Source: OCS155 cluster bacterium AG-333-G23 (GTDB taxonomy: Bacteria > Actinomycetota > Acidimicrobiia > Actinomarinales > Actinomarinaceae). From it: a DNA stretch of 39,319 nt. The notes below the pieces were generated by a model, which saw only the letters and a list, made by a program, of their open reading frames with translations, was not told the DNA's origin and did not search any database. Location of the stretch: assembly GCA_003282445.1 (NCBI GenBank), contig QBZE01000003.1:75455-114773 (forward strand), written 5' to 3'. Made by a program: the position numbers and the translations under genes. Positions 17,713-24,933 of this stretch are shown piece by piece; positions within the stretch are counted from its first letter, which is position 1, and every line of letters begins with the position of its first letter.

Positions 17713-18148
17713 CTCCTCTTTTCTTTCGTCTTCTTTTAGGAGGTTGTTGTGATTGCATTTCAAGAAATCTAAACAACCTATCAATCGAATCTTCTTTAAT
17801 TTGCTTTGGTGAAAATAATTCTTCATTAAAATCTTTAAAATCCTCAATATTATTTAGTGCTAAAGAAACTGCTTCTAAATTCCCAGCTTCGAGAAACTTA
17901 TCTAAAACTTCCAAAGATTTTGATCTAACATTTAAATTCTTTAAATAAAGACTGTTTTCTTTTAAAAAGATTTCACTATTAAGCGCAGCTATAAATAAAG
18001 AATTCGTGTACATCCAACGAGTAACATCCTGTCCTTTTAAATCAAGGTCAAGAAGTATCTGTTCAATGTCAATACCTCCAACAAACATCCGTATAAAATG
18101 GGACTGCTTCTCTGTGATCTTTCCTAATTTTTTTCTTGGTTTACTCAT
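17684..18148 (-). CDS. Small HTH protein, terminase-small-subunit-like N-terminus
   Basis: A 154-residue protein. Residues about 8-60 (KITEKQSHFIRMFVGGIDIE, later QDVTRWMYTNSLFIAAL) look like the helix-turn-helix region seen in phage small terminase subunits and related HTH proteins, where a recognition helix is followed by W and a short helix before a hydrophobic dimer region. The C-terminus is a basic run PKRRRKKRG followed directly by DDDDN. It probably binds DNA; the exact family is not certain. It lies 15 nt after the membrane-protein gene and overlaps the secreted protein gene by 29 nt. Confidence 0.6.
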   Translation of the reverse strand: MSKPRKKLGKITEKQSHFIRMFVGGIDIEQILLDLDLKGQDVTRWMYTNSLFIAALNSEIFLKENSLYLKNLNVRSKSLEVLDKFLEAGNLEAVSLALNNIEDFKDFNEELFSPKQIKEDSIDRLFRFLEMQSQQPPKRRRKKRGDDDDNSPPF

Positions 18149-18163
18149 ATCTTTCCATCTTTC

Positions 18164-18733
18164 TTATAAATCTGATAAATCATCCGGGACTGGAGGAAAA
18201 TTATTTTTTGATATTTTGCTATAAATTTCTACAGTCCAGGGAATTAATTCTTCATAACCTTCACGATTTAATGTATCAATAAGCGCTTGGTGCAAATCAG
18301 ATTTATGAGTTTTTGTTTTTGAAATAATTGCTATACATAGATGTAACCAAGTAAGGACCCCTGTTCTAATCCTTGGTAAGCCATCCTTGCAGACCTCATA
18401 ATCTGGGCCTGCCAACAACTGATACAAAGGCATACCAAAAAATAGTTTTGTATTCATCTTTATAACTTTTACATATCCAGTTTCAGGATTAGATATGGTT
18501 TTTCGGTATTGCTTTTCTCTAAATACAAAAAAAACAAATAAAAACAAAGATAAAGAATAAGGAATCAAATATAGCTCATTGTTAGTTGCCCAAATAAAAC
18601 AAATGGTTAAATTTAGAAAAAATACAACTGCTATTAAATTTATTCGAAGAAATAAATCTCCATCAATATCTCGGCCTATTGCTTTTATAGAAGACATTAA
18701 GTTTTTTATTTTTTTAAGCTTAAAATATTTCAC
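18164..18733 (-). CDS. Small membrane protein of the herA operon
   Basis: A 189-residue protein I do not recognise. Two hydrophobic segments at about residues 30-48 and 53-70 form a hairpin with a short loop, and the rest (about 71-189) is soluble and probably cytoplasmic, with GMPLYQLLAGPDYEVC, a Trp-containing helix and an acidic C-terminus (VPDDLSDL). The start is GTG at 18733 with SD AAAGGA seven bases upstream; an internal ATG also exists. It follows the HerA-like gene after 11 nt, so it may anchor or partner that ATPase at the membrane. That role is inference from position only. Confidence 0.7.
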   Translation of the reverse strand: MKYFKLKKIKNLMSSIKAIGRDIDGDLFLRINLIAVVFFLNLTICFIWATNNELYLIPYSLSLFLFVFFVFREKQYRKTISNPETGYVKVIKMNTKLFFGMPLYQLLAGPDYEVCKDGLPRIRTGVLTWLHLCIAIISKTKTHKSDLHQALIDTLNREGYEELIPWTVEIYSKISKNNFPPVPDDLSDL

Positions 18734-18744
18734 CGCTTTATCCT

Positions 18745-20526
18745 TTAAGAATGATCTTCTAAGTCAATTCTTAAAATAAAACCCTCATCTCTGGTGTCGA
18801 GAGGATTAAGTCTTCCTTTTAAGAAAAAATGAAAATTTTTCATTTTAGATACGCCCTCTTTTGAATCAAATTCATGTGTAGGGCTAGGCATATTAATAAG
18901 GTCTTTATACCTGTTAGGGTTTGTTATTTGGTCCTTAATTTCTTTTGCTCCAGCAGATGTTAATTTTGAGCCAACATATAGATCGTGGTCAAAAATTCTT
19001 TTGCGTATTTTTTCATTAATAGTCATTGGATCTGGAGTTGCGAGCCAAGCACTAATACCCTTACTGCGATAGGTCTCAAGCATTTGATAAAATTTCTCTA
19101 TTGTCTTACGCTCGTCCCCACTAAAATTGTCGGTATTTCCTGAAGGAAATAGTCTTTGCGCCTCATCAATAACAAAACAAACATTAAATTGCTTAATGTT
19201 TTTGTATTTTCCTACTGGATAACTACAGTGATTTTCAACTTTTTCGATAATTTTAGAAACTAGAAATTTGTAAATAGCATCAAAATCATCTTTTTTAAAT
19301 AAGTTATTAACTTCTTTAAATTTTGGAATAATGTAGGTAATGGTTTTATGACCAAGTAAAAAATTATCAACAATTTCATCAATTGTTTTTACATTTTTCT
19401 TTTCTGCAAAGAGAAACTTAACTTTAATTAAGTTCCTTGCCATACTTTTAAGTTTTGAATTATTGTTTAATAAGGCTCTGATTGATCCTTCTAGCTCTGT
19501 CCTTGCGTTTCCAGGAGCATAAATTCTCTGCATATGATTATCAACCAATTCTTGTAATACATTTTTCAAGAAATCAATATCTGACATATCACCTTGCATC
19601 CATTGTTGATAAGATTTTTTTTGTTCATCAAAAATGATGTCAGCAAATACATCTGTTGCTTGGACCTTATCACCCTTTTTCATTTTGCGAACATACTTTG
19701 AGTCCCATAAATTATTAGTATTAACTAAATTCTTGAACGAATGAATATCAGGCTTAATTTGAAATTGATCTAAATAAATCGGTAATAATTCTCGACCTGT
19801 TTCTTTGATTCTTTTTCTGAAATTTTTGCTAGTACCTAGTTCACCATTTATTATTTGTAACTTAGGCTCAAAAACGCAGAAGCTCATTTCTGTATCTAGA
19901 TATCGGACAAACTCAGAAGCAACCATATGGCTTTTCCCGCAACCTGTTTTACCAAAAAAACCTTTATGTCTGGCATCTTGATTTAATAATTTATTGTCAA
20001 GTAGGTATAGCAAAGCAGGGATATTTGTTCGATATACATAACCTGCTTTAGAAGTAGGGAGTCCACCAGTTGGTATCTCCGATAAGTCATTGCATTTAAA
20101 TATTTGTGTATTAAATACAGGTCCTCGGTCTAGCTCTGTCATAACTGCTATAGGTTCAGTACTGCCTATTGGAAACTCAATTACAGCTATTACCTCTGCC
20201 TCAAATGTCCAGAAACTACTTTTTTCCAAAAGCACATCTGTTACACCAAGTTGCAGATCTTCATCTGTTGTCCAAGAACGTTGTACAGCATAATAACCAG
20301 GATTTTCTGCATCTAGTGTGCTTTGGTTCATGACCAATGTTGGTCTACAGTAAACTAAAGAATTAGTTAGTTTAATTGGATCATGTTGCGTGAATGTTAA
20401 AAAATCACGCTGGGTAATTTCTGGTGTAGCATTTTCATCACTTTTTCTTAATTGTCCAGAAATATTTATACTGTCACCTGCAGTTATAAAGCCAACTGCC
20501 AGCTTATCTTCGTTTATATTATTCAT
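18745..20526 (-). CDS. HerA-like hexameric ATPase
   Basis: A 593-residue P-loop ATPase of the HerA/FtsK superfamily. Residues about 1-165 form an N-terminal beta-rich region, as in the HAS-barrel of HerA. Walker A is GKTGCGKSH at about residues 190-198 and Walker B is FVIDEAQRLFPSG near residue 450, followed by KGISAWLATPDP in the sensor position. HerA-type ATPases translocate DNA and usually work with a NurA nuclease or another effector; the adjacent upstream gene has NurA-like features. ATG at 20526 has a good SD AAGGAG. A conjugative TraD or a viral packaging ATPase are alternatives, but no other conjugation or capsid genes are seen. Confidence 0.8.
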   Translation of the reverse strand: MNNINEDKLAVGFITAGDSINISGQLRKSDENATPEITQRDFLTFTQHDPIKLTNSLVYCRPTLVMNQSTLDAENPGYYAVQRSWTTDEDLQLGVTDVLLEKSSFWTFEAEVIAVIEFPIGSTEPIAVMTELDRGPVFNTQIFKCNDLSEIPTGGLPTSKAGYVYRTNIPALLYLLDNKLLNQDARHKGFFGKTGCGKSHMVASEFVRYLDTEMSFCVFEPKLQIINGELGTSKNFRKRIKETGRELLPIYLDQFQIKPDIHSFKNLVNTNNLWDSKYVRKMKKGDKVQATDVFADIIFDEQKKSYQQWMQGDMSDIDFLKNVLQELVDNHMQRIYAPGNARTELEGSIRALLNNNSKLKSMARNLIKVKFLFAEKKNVKTIDEIVDNFLLGHKTITYIIPKFKEVNNLFKKDDFDAIYKFLVSKIIEKVENHCSYPVGKYKNIKQFNVCFVIDEAQRLFPSGNTDNFSGDERKTIEKFYQMLETYRSKGISAWLATPDPMTINEKIRKRIFDHDLYVGSKLTSAGAKEIKDQITNPNRYKDLINMPSPTHEFDSKEGVSKMKNFHFFLKGRLNPLDTRDEGFILRIDLEDHS

Positions 20527-20535
20527 TTTTTCTCC

Positions 20536-21651
20536 TTAATCTCTAAATTTTATGGGTCTTGTAAAAACCCTCTCTTGTAAGCTCTTTCCTAATGCTTCTT
20601 GAGCATTTAAAACAGAACGAGCAATATTTATGACATTTCTTGATAAATTATCAGCCTGAAAAATTGGTAAAGGCACTGCTGTTATGCCTCGCATTTCTAT
20701 ACCGAGTGCCTTAAAAAAATCTAGATCCTTAATATTAATTGAATTAAGAAACTCAACTTTTATGGCATGAGGGTTGTCTGATGATTTAAAGAAAACTGTC
20801 GTTAATTGATTTTCAAGCAACTCTGCATAGTCTTGCATAAGTTGAGCTATCAAAGGGTCAATACTTGTCTTGCTTGTCAGTAACTTATTATTGAATCCAG
20901 AATTTCTAAATTGTTCTACAGCCAATGATCCTTCATGGTTCTGTACAAATATTTCTTCAGGATTAAGTAATACCGAAAAAATCTCTTTCTGGCTAATCAT
21001 TTCAAGAAACTCTATTTCTTCTTGAAGCATTGCATGAACCATAGATCCTTGATTAGAAATATCCTTTGGGAAAGATTTTATTCTTCCGTTTTGAGCTAAC
21101 TTTATTCGACTCTTTATTATTTCTGGATTCTCTAAAGTAGAGTATTGTTTATCAAAATGCACCATTTTTGCAACATCCCACAAAAGTTGTTTGAAGCTAC
21201 CATCATCAATTAAAGTAAAACTCTGTGAATTAAAATAATCACTATTTCTAATAGAAAAATCATATGAAACATCGTATTCACAGTCACGCATGCTTAACTT
21301 AATGAGTTCATTTAAGTTATTTCTTGAATCAGATTCAAATAAGTCCAGAGTTACTAAATCTTTTTCCTTGTTTAAATTTGTTCGTCCGCCTGTCACACAG
21401 CCGCTTACAATTCCTCTATTTAATAAACCCACATTGTTTTTTAATTTCTTCTGGCTACCATCAGCCCCGAATAATTGGGGAAATGTATTAACGTCTTCTA
21501 ATACTTTTGATAAAGAAAACATATCAGAACTAGCTTTATTTATTAATAACTCTCTAAGATGGTCTCGTCTCTCATTGAGGTTGAACCTTGCTTGCTCTTC
21601 TTGTTTAAATGAACTCTGGTCAAGAGTTTTTTCATCATTACTTTTAAACAT
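20536..21651 (-). CDS. NurA-like nuclease candidate, partner of HerA
   Basis: A 371-residue protein without a clear close relative. Its layout recalls NurA 5'-3' nucleases. A first metal motif, GADGS, lies at residues 62-66; a helix with RDCE lies at 122-125; a second strand, LIDDGS, lies at 147-152; and the C-terminal AVPLPIFQADNLSRNV resembles the end segment of NurA, although the usual histidine is not obvious. HerA and NurA genes are often adjacent, and here the HerA-like gene follows after 9 nt, which strengthens the call. I use ATG at 21651, preceded by TAAGGAGG, not the longer frame that reaches 21717. It overlaps the previous gene by 8 nt. The family call is moderate; the gene itself is secure. 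Confidence 0.55.
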   Translation of the reverse strand: MFKSNDEKTLDQSSFKQEEQARFNLNERRDHLRELLINKASSDMFSLSKVLEDVNTFPQLFGADGSQKKLKNNVGLLNRGIVSGCVTGGRTNLNKEKDLVTLDLFESDSRNNLNELIKLSMRDCEYDVSYDFSIRNSDYFNSQSFTLIDDGSFKQLLWDVAKMVHFDKQYSTLENPEIIKSRIKLAQNGRIKSFPKDISNQGSMVHAMLQEEIEFLEMISQKEIFSVLLNPEEIFVQNHEGSLAVEQFRNSGFNNKLLTSKTSIDPLIAQLMQDYAELLENQLTTVFFKSSDNPHAIKVEFLNSINIKDLDFFKALGIEMRGITAVPLPIFQADNLSRNVINIARSVLNAQEALGKSLQERVFTRPIKFRD

Positions 21652-21904
21652 CTTTTTCCTCCTTAGGAGGTGCCACCTTTTGCTGTCTAAGGCCAGAAAG
21701 GTAACCATCTTCAGCAAAAGGTGGGCTATGAGTGTCTGATTGCTCAGAAATAATCATCTCAAGTTCATCTTGAAGTAACTGATTCATTGATAAAATGTGA
21801 TCAAATAACTCTGATTGCTTTTTTTTAACTAAACCTACAGAGCCCATATAAGACCTGATTTTTGTAAAACAATTATGTAGTATTGTTGAATTTATTTCAA
21901 ACAT
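21644..21904 (-). CDS. Small hypothetical protein (86 aa) of the herA operon
   Basis: An 86-residue protein, mostly helical, with a hydrophilic Pro-rich tail (SPPFAED, VAPPKEEK). I do not recognise it. The frame is open as far as 22006, but ATG at 21904 has GGAGGAG six bases upstream and overlaps the previous stop by 8 nt, the same overlap size as at its own 3' end with the NurA-like gene. The helical body (LFDHILSMNQLLQDELEM) suggests a coiled or helix-bundle partner protein. Its existence is supported by the coupled starts and strong SD rather than by homology. Confidence 0.6.
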   Translation of the reverse strand: MFEINSTILHNCFTKIRSYMGSVGLVKKKQSELFDHILSMNQLLQDELEMIISEQSDTHSPPFAEDGYLSGLRQQKVAPPKEEKDV

Positions 21905-22310
21905 TATCATCTCCTCCTGTAACACTTTCAGAGTGAGCTGGGATAATATGTCTGAGTAAAAATTTTGGCGGATAGCGGTATGCTCTAAAGTTAAATGGAT
22001 CAACATCTACTAAGACAACCTCTCCTTCAAAATCATCTTCAAGTTCGTCTTGGTCTAGTGTTGGAGTAAGAATGCTGACAATTTCAGCCGTTTCAACCAT
22101 ATCAACACAGCCTGATTCATCTATTAGAAAAATTGGATTAATAAATCTAACAGTTTCACCAATCTTACTTTCAAAAAAACTCCAGACATCTTGCTTTCTA
22201 GTAGTAGCAAATTTAACATTTACGTGTGCTATTATTTCTGCAAAATCTTGAGTTGAACAATCTTCTAAATCTTGTACAAATTGATCAACAGTAAATTTAC
22301 TCTTCTTCAT
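21897..22310 (-). CDS. Hypothetical acidic protein (137 aa) of the herA operon
   Basis: A 137-residue protein of unknown family. An N-terminal helical part (FVQDLEDCSTQDFAEIIA) is followed by strands and an acidic patch DQDELEDDFEGE, then VVLVDVDPFNFRAYRYPPKF. It starts with ATG at 22310, overlapping the stop of the first operon gene by 4 nt, and overlaps the next gene by 8 nt. No catalytic motif is evident. It is likely cytoplasmic. An immunity, adaptor or structural role in the HerA system cannot be told apart. Confidence 0.65.
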   Translation of the reverse strand: MKKSKFTVDQFVQDLEDCSTQDFAEIIAHVNVKFATTRKQDVWSFFESKIGETVRFINPIFLIDESGCVDMVETAEIVSILTPTLDQDELEDDFEGEVVLVDVDPFNFRAYRYPPKFLLRHIIPAHSESVTGGDDNV

Positions 22311-22510
22311 TTGTCTCCTCCATCATCATTAATAGGTAAGGTAATGTATCCCCTCACCCTTGGATAGGTTTTAGGAGCATGGTTGAAACAAAACTTCTTT
22401 TTATTGTAAGTTGAAAGAACTATTTCACATTGTTCAAATGCACACGTTCTTCCAGCAGGATACGTTTTTGGCTTCCTGCCTTTCCAGCTTCTGTGAGCTT
22501 CTATGCTCAT
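22307..22510 (-). CDS. Small zinc-finger-like protein, first gene of the herA operon
   Basis: A 67-residue basic protein with a C-x4-C and C-x2-H ligand set (CAFEQC and CFNH) that would bind one zinc, flanked by positively charged segments (SWKGRKPKTYP, KTYPRVRG). Such small treble-clef-like proteins are common as DNA- or RNA-binding regulators in actinobacteria and their phages. ATG at 22510 has SD AAGGAG nine bases upstream. As the promoter-proximal gene of the leftward operon, it may regulate it. Confidence 0.65.
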   Translation of the reverse strand: MSIEAHRSWKGRKPKTYPAGRTCAFEQCEIVLSTYNKKKFCFNHAPKTYPRVRGYITLPINDDGGDK

Positions 22511-22676
22511 TATTTTCTCCTTTATATTTGGAATTCCTTATTTTGGTATAACTTGGGATATATGTGACCCGTTTTTATCATTTTTTTGTCTTTTTTGAGA
22601 TACCTTATTTATTTAGATTTTTCTTTATTTATAAGAAAGTCTTGATTTTTCATTTTTAAATACTATCTTTATATAT
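22511..22676. other. Divergent intergenic control region of the accessory block
   Basis: This 166-bp gap separates the leftward herA operon from the rightward 504-residue gene and must hold both promoters. It is very AT-rich with T-tracts. An imperfect palindrome GGGATATATGTGACCC lies at about 22555-22570 and could be an operator. For the rightward gene, TTGATT (22642-22647) and TATCTT (22664-22669) make a plausible promoter with a 16-bp spacer. I find no convincing promoter for the leftward operon, and no tRNA, repeat array or integration-site sequence. Confidence 0.5.
22642..22669 (+). promoter_or_regulatory. Promoter of the 504-residue gene, likely leaderless
   Basis: TTGATT (-35, 22642-22647) and TATCTT (-10, 22664-22669) are separated by 16 bp. 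The ATG at 22677 begins 7 nt after the -10, and no SD precedes it, so transcription probably starts on or next to the start codon. Confidence 0.45.
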
Positions 22677-24191
22677 ATGAAAAAGAAAAAAACTAAAGAT
22701 ATTTATACAAGAGAACAGTTTGATAAATTAATTGAATCAGAAGATTTAACCGTAAATAAACAACAAAAAGTAACCGATGAAAGTGGTAACCACTTTGTAG
22801 CTGACTTTGTAGATAGTGATGGAAATATATATGAAATTAAAAAAATAGACTTCATGGGTATGAAACAAGAAATTGTATTTAAGTTAGATCCAGAAGATTC
22901 TACTAGAGAGACTAAACACTTTAAAAATTTTCTAGGAAGAGCAAAATTATATGATGAAGCATATAAAGAAGAAAAGAATGTCTTTACTCAATTAATAAAT
23001 GATGAAAATGTAAATCAATTATTGAGATTTTTAAATAAAAAAACATTGAATAATCAAAAGATATTGTCGCAAGAAAGTGAATTATCACCAAAATTTATTC
23101 GTGAAATAAATAATGAATGGCATTTTGCTCCTTTTTCTTATAATAAAAGAAAAGAAACTTCTATTAATAAGATTACAAAAACAGCTTTTGATGGTCCCCC
23201 GAAAGATTTTTTTACACCATCTTATTTGAACTTATTTTCAGAATTATTTTATGACAATGATTCAAAAATAGGTTCAACAGTAATATTTAATATTGCTCAT
23301 AGAGACAAAATGCAACATCTTTACGATCCGCAAATGAAAGATCACGAATGGTGGCGTGTCTCATTAATATTTGATAAAAACTTAGGAGACAAACATCCAA
23401 CTACTACTCCAACGTTTATAAGAGAACCTTATCTTGGGGCGGTTCCAGACTCGCCAAAAAATAAAAAATATAAAATATACAGTGATGAATTTGAACATTT
23501 AAATGAATCTAATCATATACATATCAAAAATTTTTATGATGGAATATGGAGCGGGTGGGGTATTGAATTGCACCTACACAATCATTCTAAATATTTACCT
23601 ACAAAATCAGATCGTTTAAATTTTCTAAGAAGATATATTTGTAATTTATCACAAAATGAATTTTCAGCAACAATCAATGATCTTGGAGTAACTGCTACTA
23701 GCACAACCATTAATAGATGGGAAAATGATAAAAGTGACAACCCTTTATGGTATAGAAAACATTTTCCACTGATTATTGATTGTTTAGCCAATTCAGAAAA
23801 TTACTTTGGAATTCTTGCACAGCATTACGACTGGTTCATTAGTGTAGATGTTAATGAAGTCTTTGAAGATTTTATTATTTATGATGACTATAAATCATAC
23901 AGACATGTACCTGATCCAATATTTCAAATGTTAGTGAATTACAATCAAAAGGAATCAAAAACACCTAATGAGTTTAATAAACGTTTTAATAAATTATACA
24001 AAGAGACAAAAGCAACTTTGGAACATCAAGATGATCTTGAACTTAATGCGAAAAAGGTACAGGATATATTTAAATACTTTATTGTTGTGTCAGAAGAAAT
24101 ACTCTTTGACAATATGAAATCTTATAGCTTTAGTGAAGAAAAGATGAAAAAAATATATAGAATATGGTGGGATTTAAAAAGTAAATATTAA
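22677..24191 (+). CDS. Unknown 504-residue protein with internal HTH
   Basis: I do not recognise this protein. The N-terminus is very basic (MKKKKTK) and is followed by a possible small beta domain (HFVADFVDSDGNIYEIKK). The centre, about residues 140-310, is rich in Trp and His (DHEWWRVSL, ELHLHNHSK). Residues about 315-352 have the pattern of an Xre-type helix-turn-helix: LSQNEFSATI, then TSTTINRWEND. The C-terminal third is helical. It is transcribed divergently from the herA operon and shares its control region, so it could be the repressor or sensor of that operon, but its size exceeds a simple regulator and the large central domain may have another activity. Confidence 0.75.
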   Translation: MKKKKTKDIYTREQFDKLIESEDLTVNKQQKVTDESGNHFVADFVDSDGNIYEIKKIDFMGMKQEIVFKLDPEDSTRETKHFKNFLGRAKLYDEAYKEEKNVFTQLINDENVNQLLRFLNKKTLNNQKILSQESELSPKFIREINNEWHFAPFSYNKRKETSINKITKTAFDGPPKDFFTPSYLNLFSELFYDNDSKIGSTVIFNIAHRDKMQHLYDPQMKDHEWWRVSLIFDKNLGDKHPTTTPTFIREPYLGAVPDSPKNKKYKIYSDEFEHLNESNHIHIKNFYDGIWSGWGIELHLHNHSKYLPTKSDRLNFLRRYICNLSQNEFSATINDLGVTATSTTINRWENDKSDNPLWYRKHFPLIIDCLANSENYFGILAQHYDWFISVDVNEVFEDFIIYDDYKSYRHVPDPIFQMLVNYNQKESKTPNEFNKRFNKLYKETKATLEHQDDLELNAKKVQDIFKYFIVVSEEILFDNMKSYSFSEEKMKKIYRIWWDLKSKY

Positions 24192-24196
24192 ATTAG

Positions 24197-24451
24197 TTAA
24201 AAATCCTTTGAGGCAGGGCTTGTAAATAATTTATCGTAAAGTACATATACTGGATCTTTCTTTTCAACAACCATATATTTCCAATGCTCAATGTTTTCTT
24301 TCTTATATATTTTATCTGCATCTTTAGGATCCATACCCTTATCTATGTTTAATAGATACGCTTCTTGAGGAGCTGAAATCCCTATCTCAATAAAGTCAGC
24401 TAAGGCTTGTTTTAAAATACTCATTTCTTTGTTTGTAAATTTAAATTCCAT
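24197..24451 (-). CDS. Small hypothetical protein (84 aa)
   Basis: An 84-residue soluble protein, helical N-terminus (NKEMSILKQALADFIEIG) and charged middle. I do not recognise it. It is convergent with the 504-residue gene, ending 5 nt from it. TAGTAT at 24458-24463 lies 6 nt before the ATG on the minus strand with no SD, matching the leaderless pattern seen elsewhere. It may belong to the accessory block or be the edge of the core genome. Confidence 0.6.
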   Translation of the reverse strand: MEFKFTNKEMSILKQALADFIEIGISAPQEAYLLNIDKGMDPKDADKIYKKENIEHWKYMVVEKKDPVYVLYDKLFTSPASKDF

Positions 24452-24498
24452 ATTTAAATACTAGATATTTAATAAGACAAATTTTTATGAGTGGTTTA

Positions 24499-24933
24499 TT
24501 AACCTTCGAATTTATTAACTCTTTTAATATACTTTTCTTCATTGAGAAATGAAGCTGAAAGAAAAGAATTCACTATTGTAACTGCTTCTCCTTCATTTAC
24601 ATTATTTGAACCTAGACAAAGAACATTTGCATTATTGTGCTCAACACTCTGTACTGCCGTATCAACATCAGAGACATTTGCAGCTCTTATCCCAGAGATT
24701 TTATTTGCAGCTATAGACATGCCTACTCCACTACCACAAATTAATACTCCCTTATAATCTTCATTATTTAATACAAAATCAGAAACTTCAGAAGCAAAAT
24801 CTGGAAAATCACAACTTTCTTCACTATCGGTTCCAAAATCTTTAATAGTTATTTCTTCCCCAAGATTATCTATAAGATACTGTTTTAATTTATATCCAGC
24901 ATGATCAGATGCAATGGCAATATTATTAATCAT
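24499..24933 (-). CDS. rpiB: Ribose-5-phosphate isomerase B
   Basis: RpiB interconverts ribose 5-phosphate and ribulose 5-phosphate and so feeds PRPP and nucleotide synthesis. At 144 residues it is normal for the LacAB/RpiB family. ASDHAGYKLK (about residues 8-17) is the substrate motif, and the active-site cysteine is in LICGSGVGMS near residue 65. The ATG overlaps the fumC stop (TAATG). It is the last gene of the suf-fumC-rpiB run. Confidence 0.94.
   Translation of the reverse strand: MINNIAIASDHAGYKLKQYLIDNLGEEITIKDFGTDSEESCDFPDFASEVSDFVLNNEDYKGVLICGSGVGMSIAANKISGIRAANVSDVDTAVQSVEHNNANVLCLGSNNVNEGEAVTIVNSFLSASFLNEEKYIKRVNKFEG

Noticed and set aside
21652-22006. Longer frames of the NurA-like gene (to 21717) and of the 86-residue gene (to 22006)
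   Set aside because: Strong SDs sit just before the internal ATGs at 21651 and 21904, and both then give the same 8-nt overlap.
16660-24500. Search for att-like direct repeats, tRNA fragment or integrase around the accessory block
   Set aside because: None was seen by eye at either edge, so I do not call it an integrated element of a known type.
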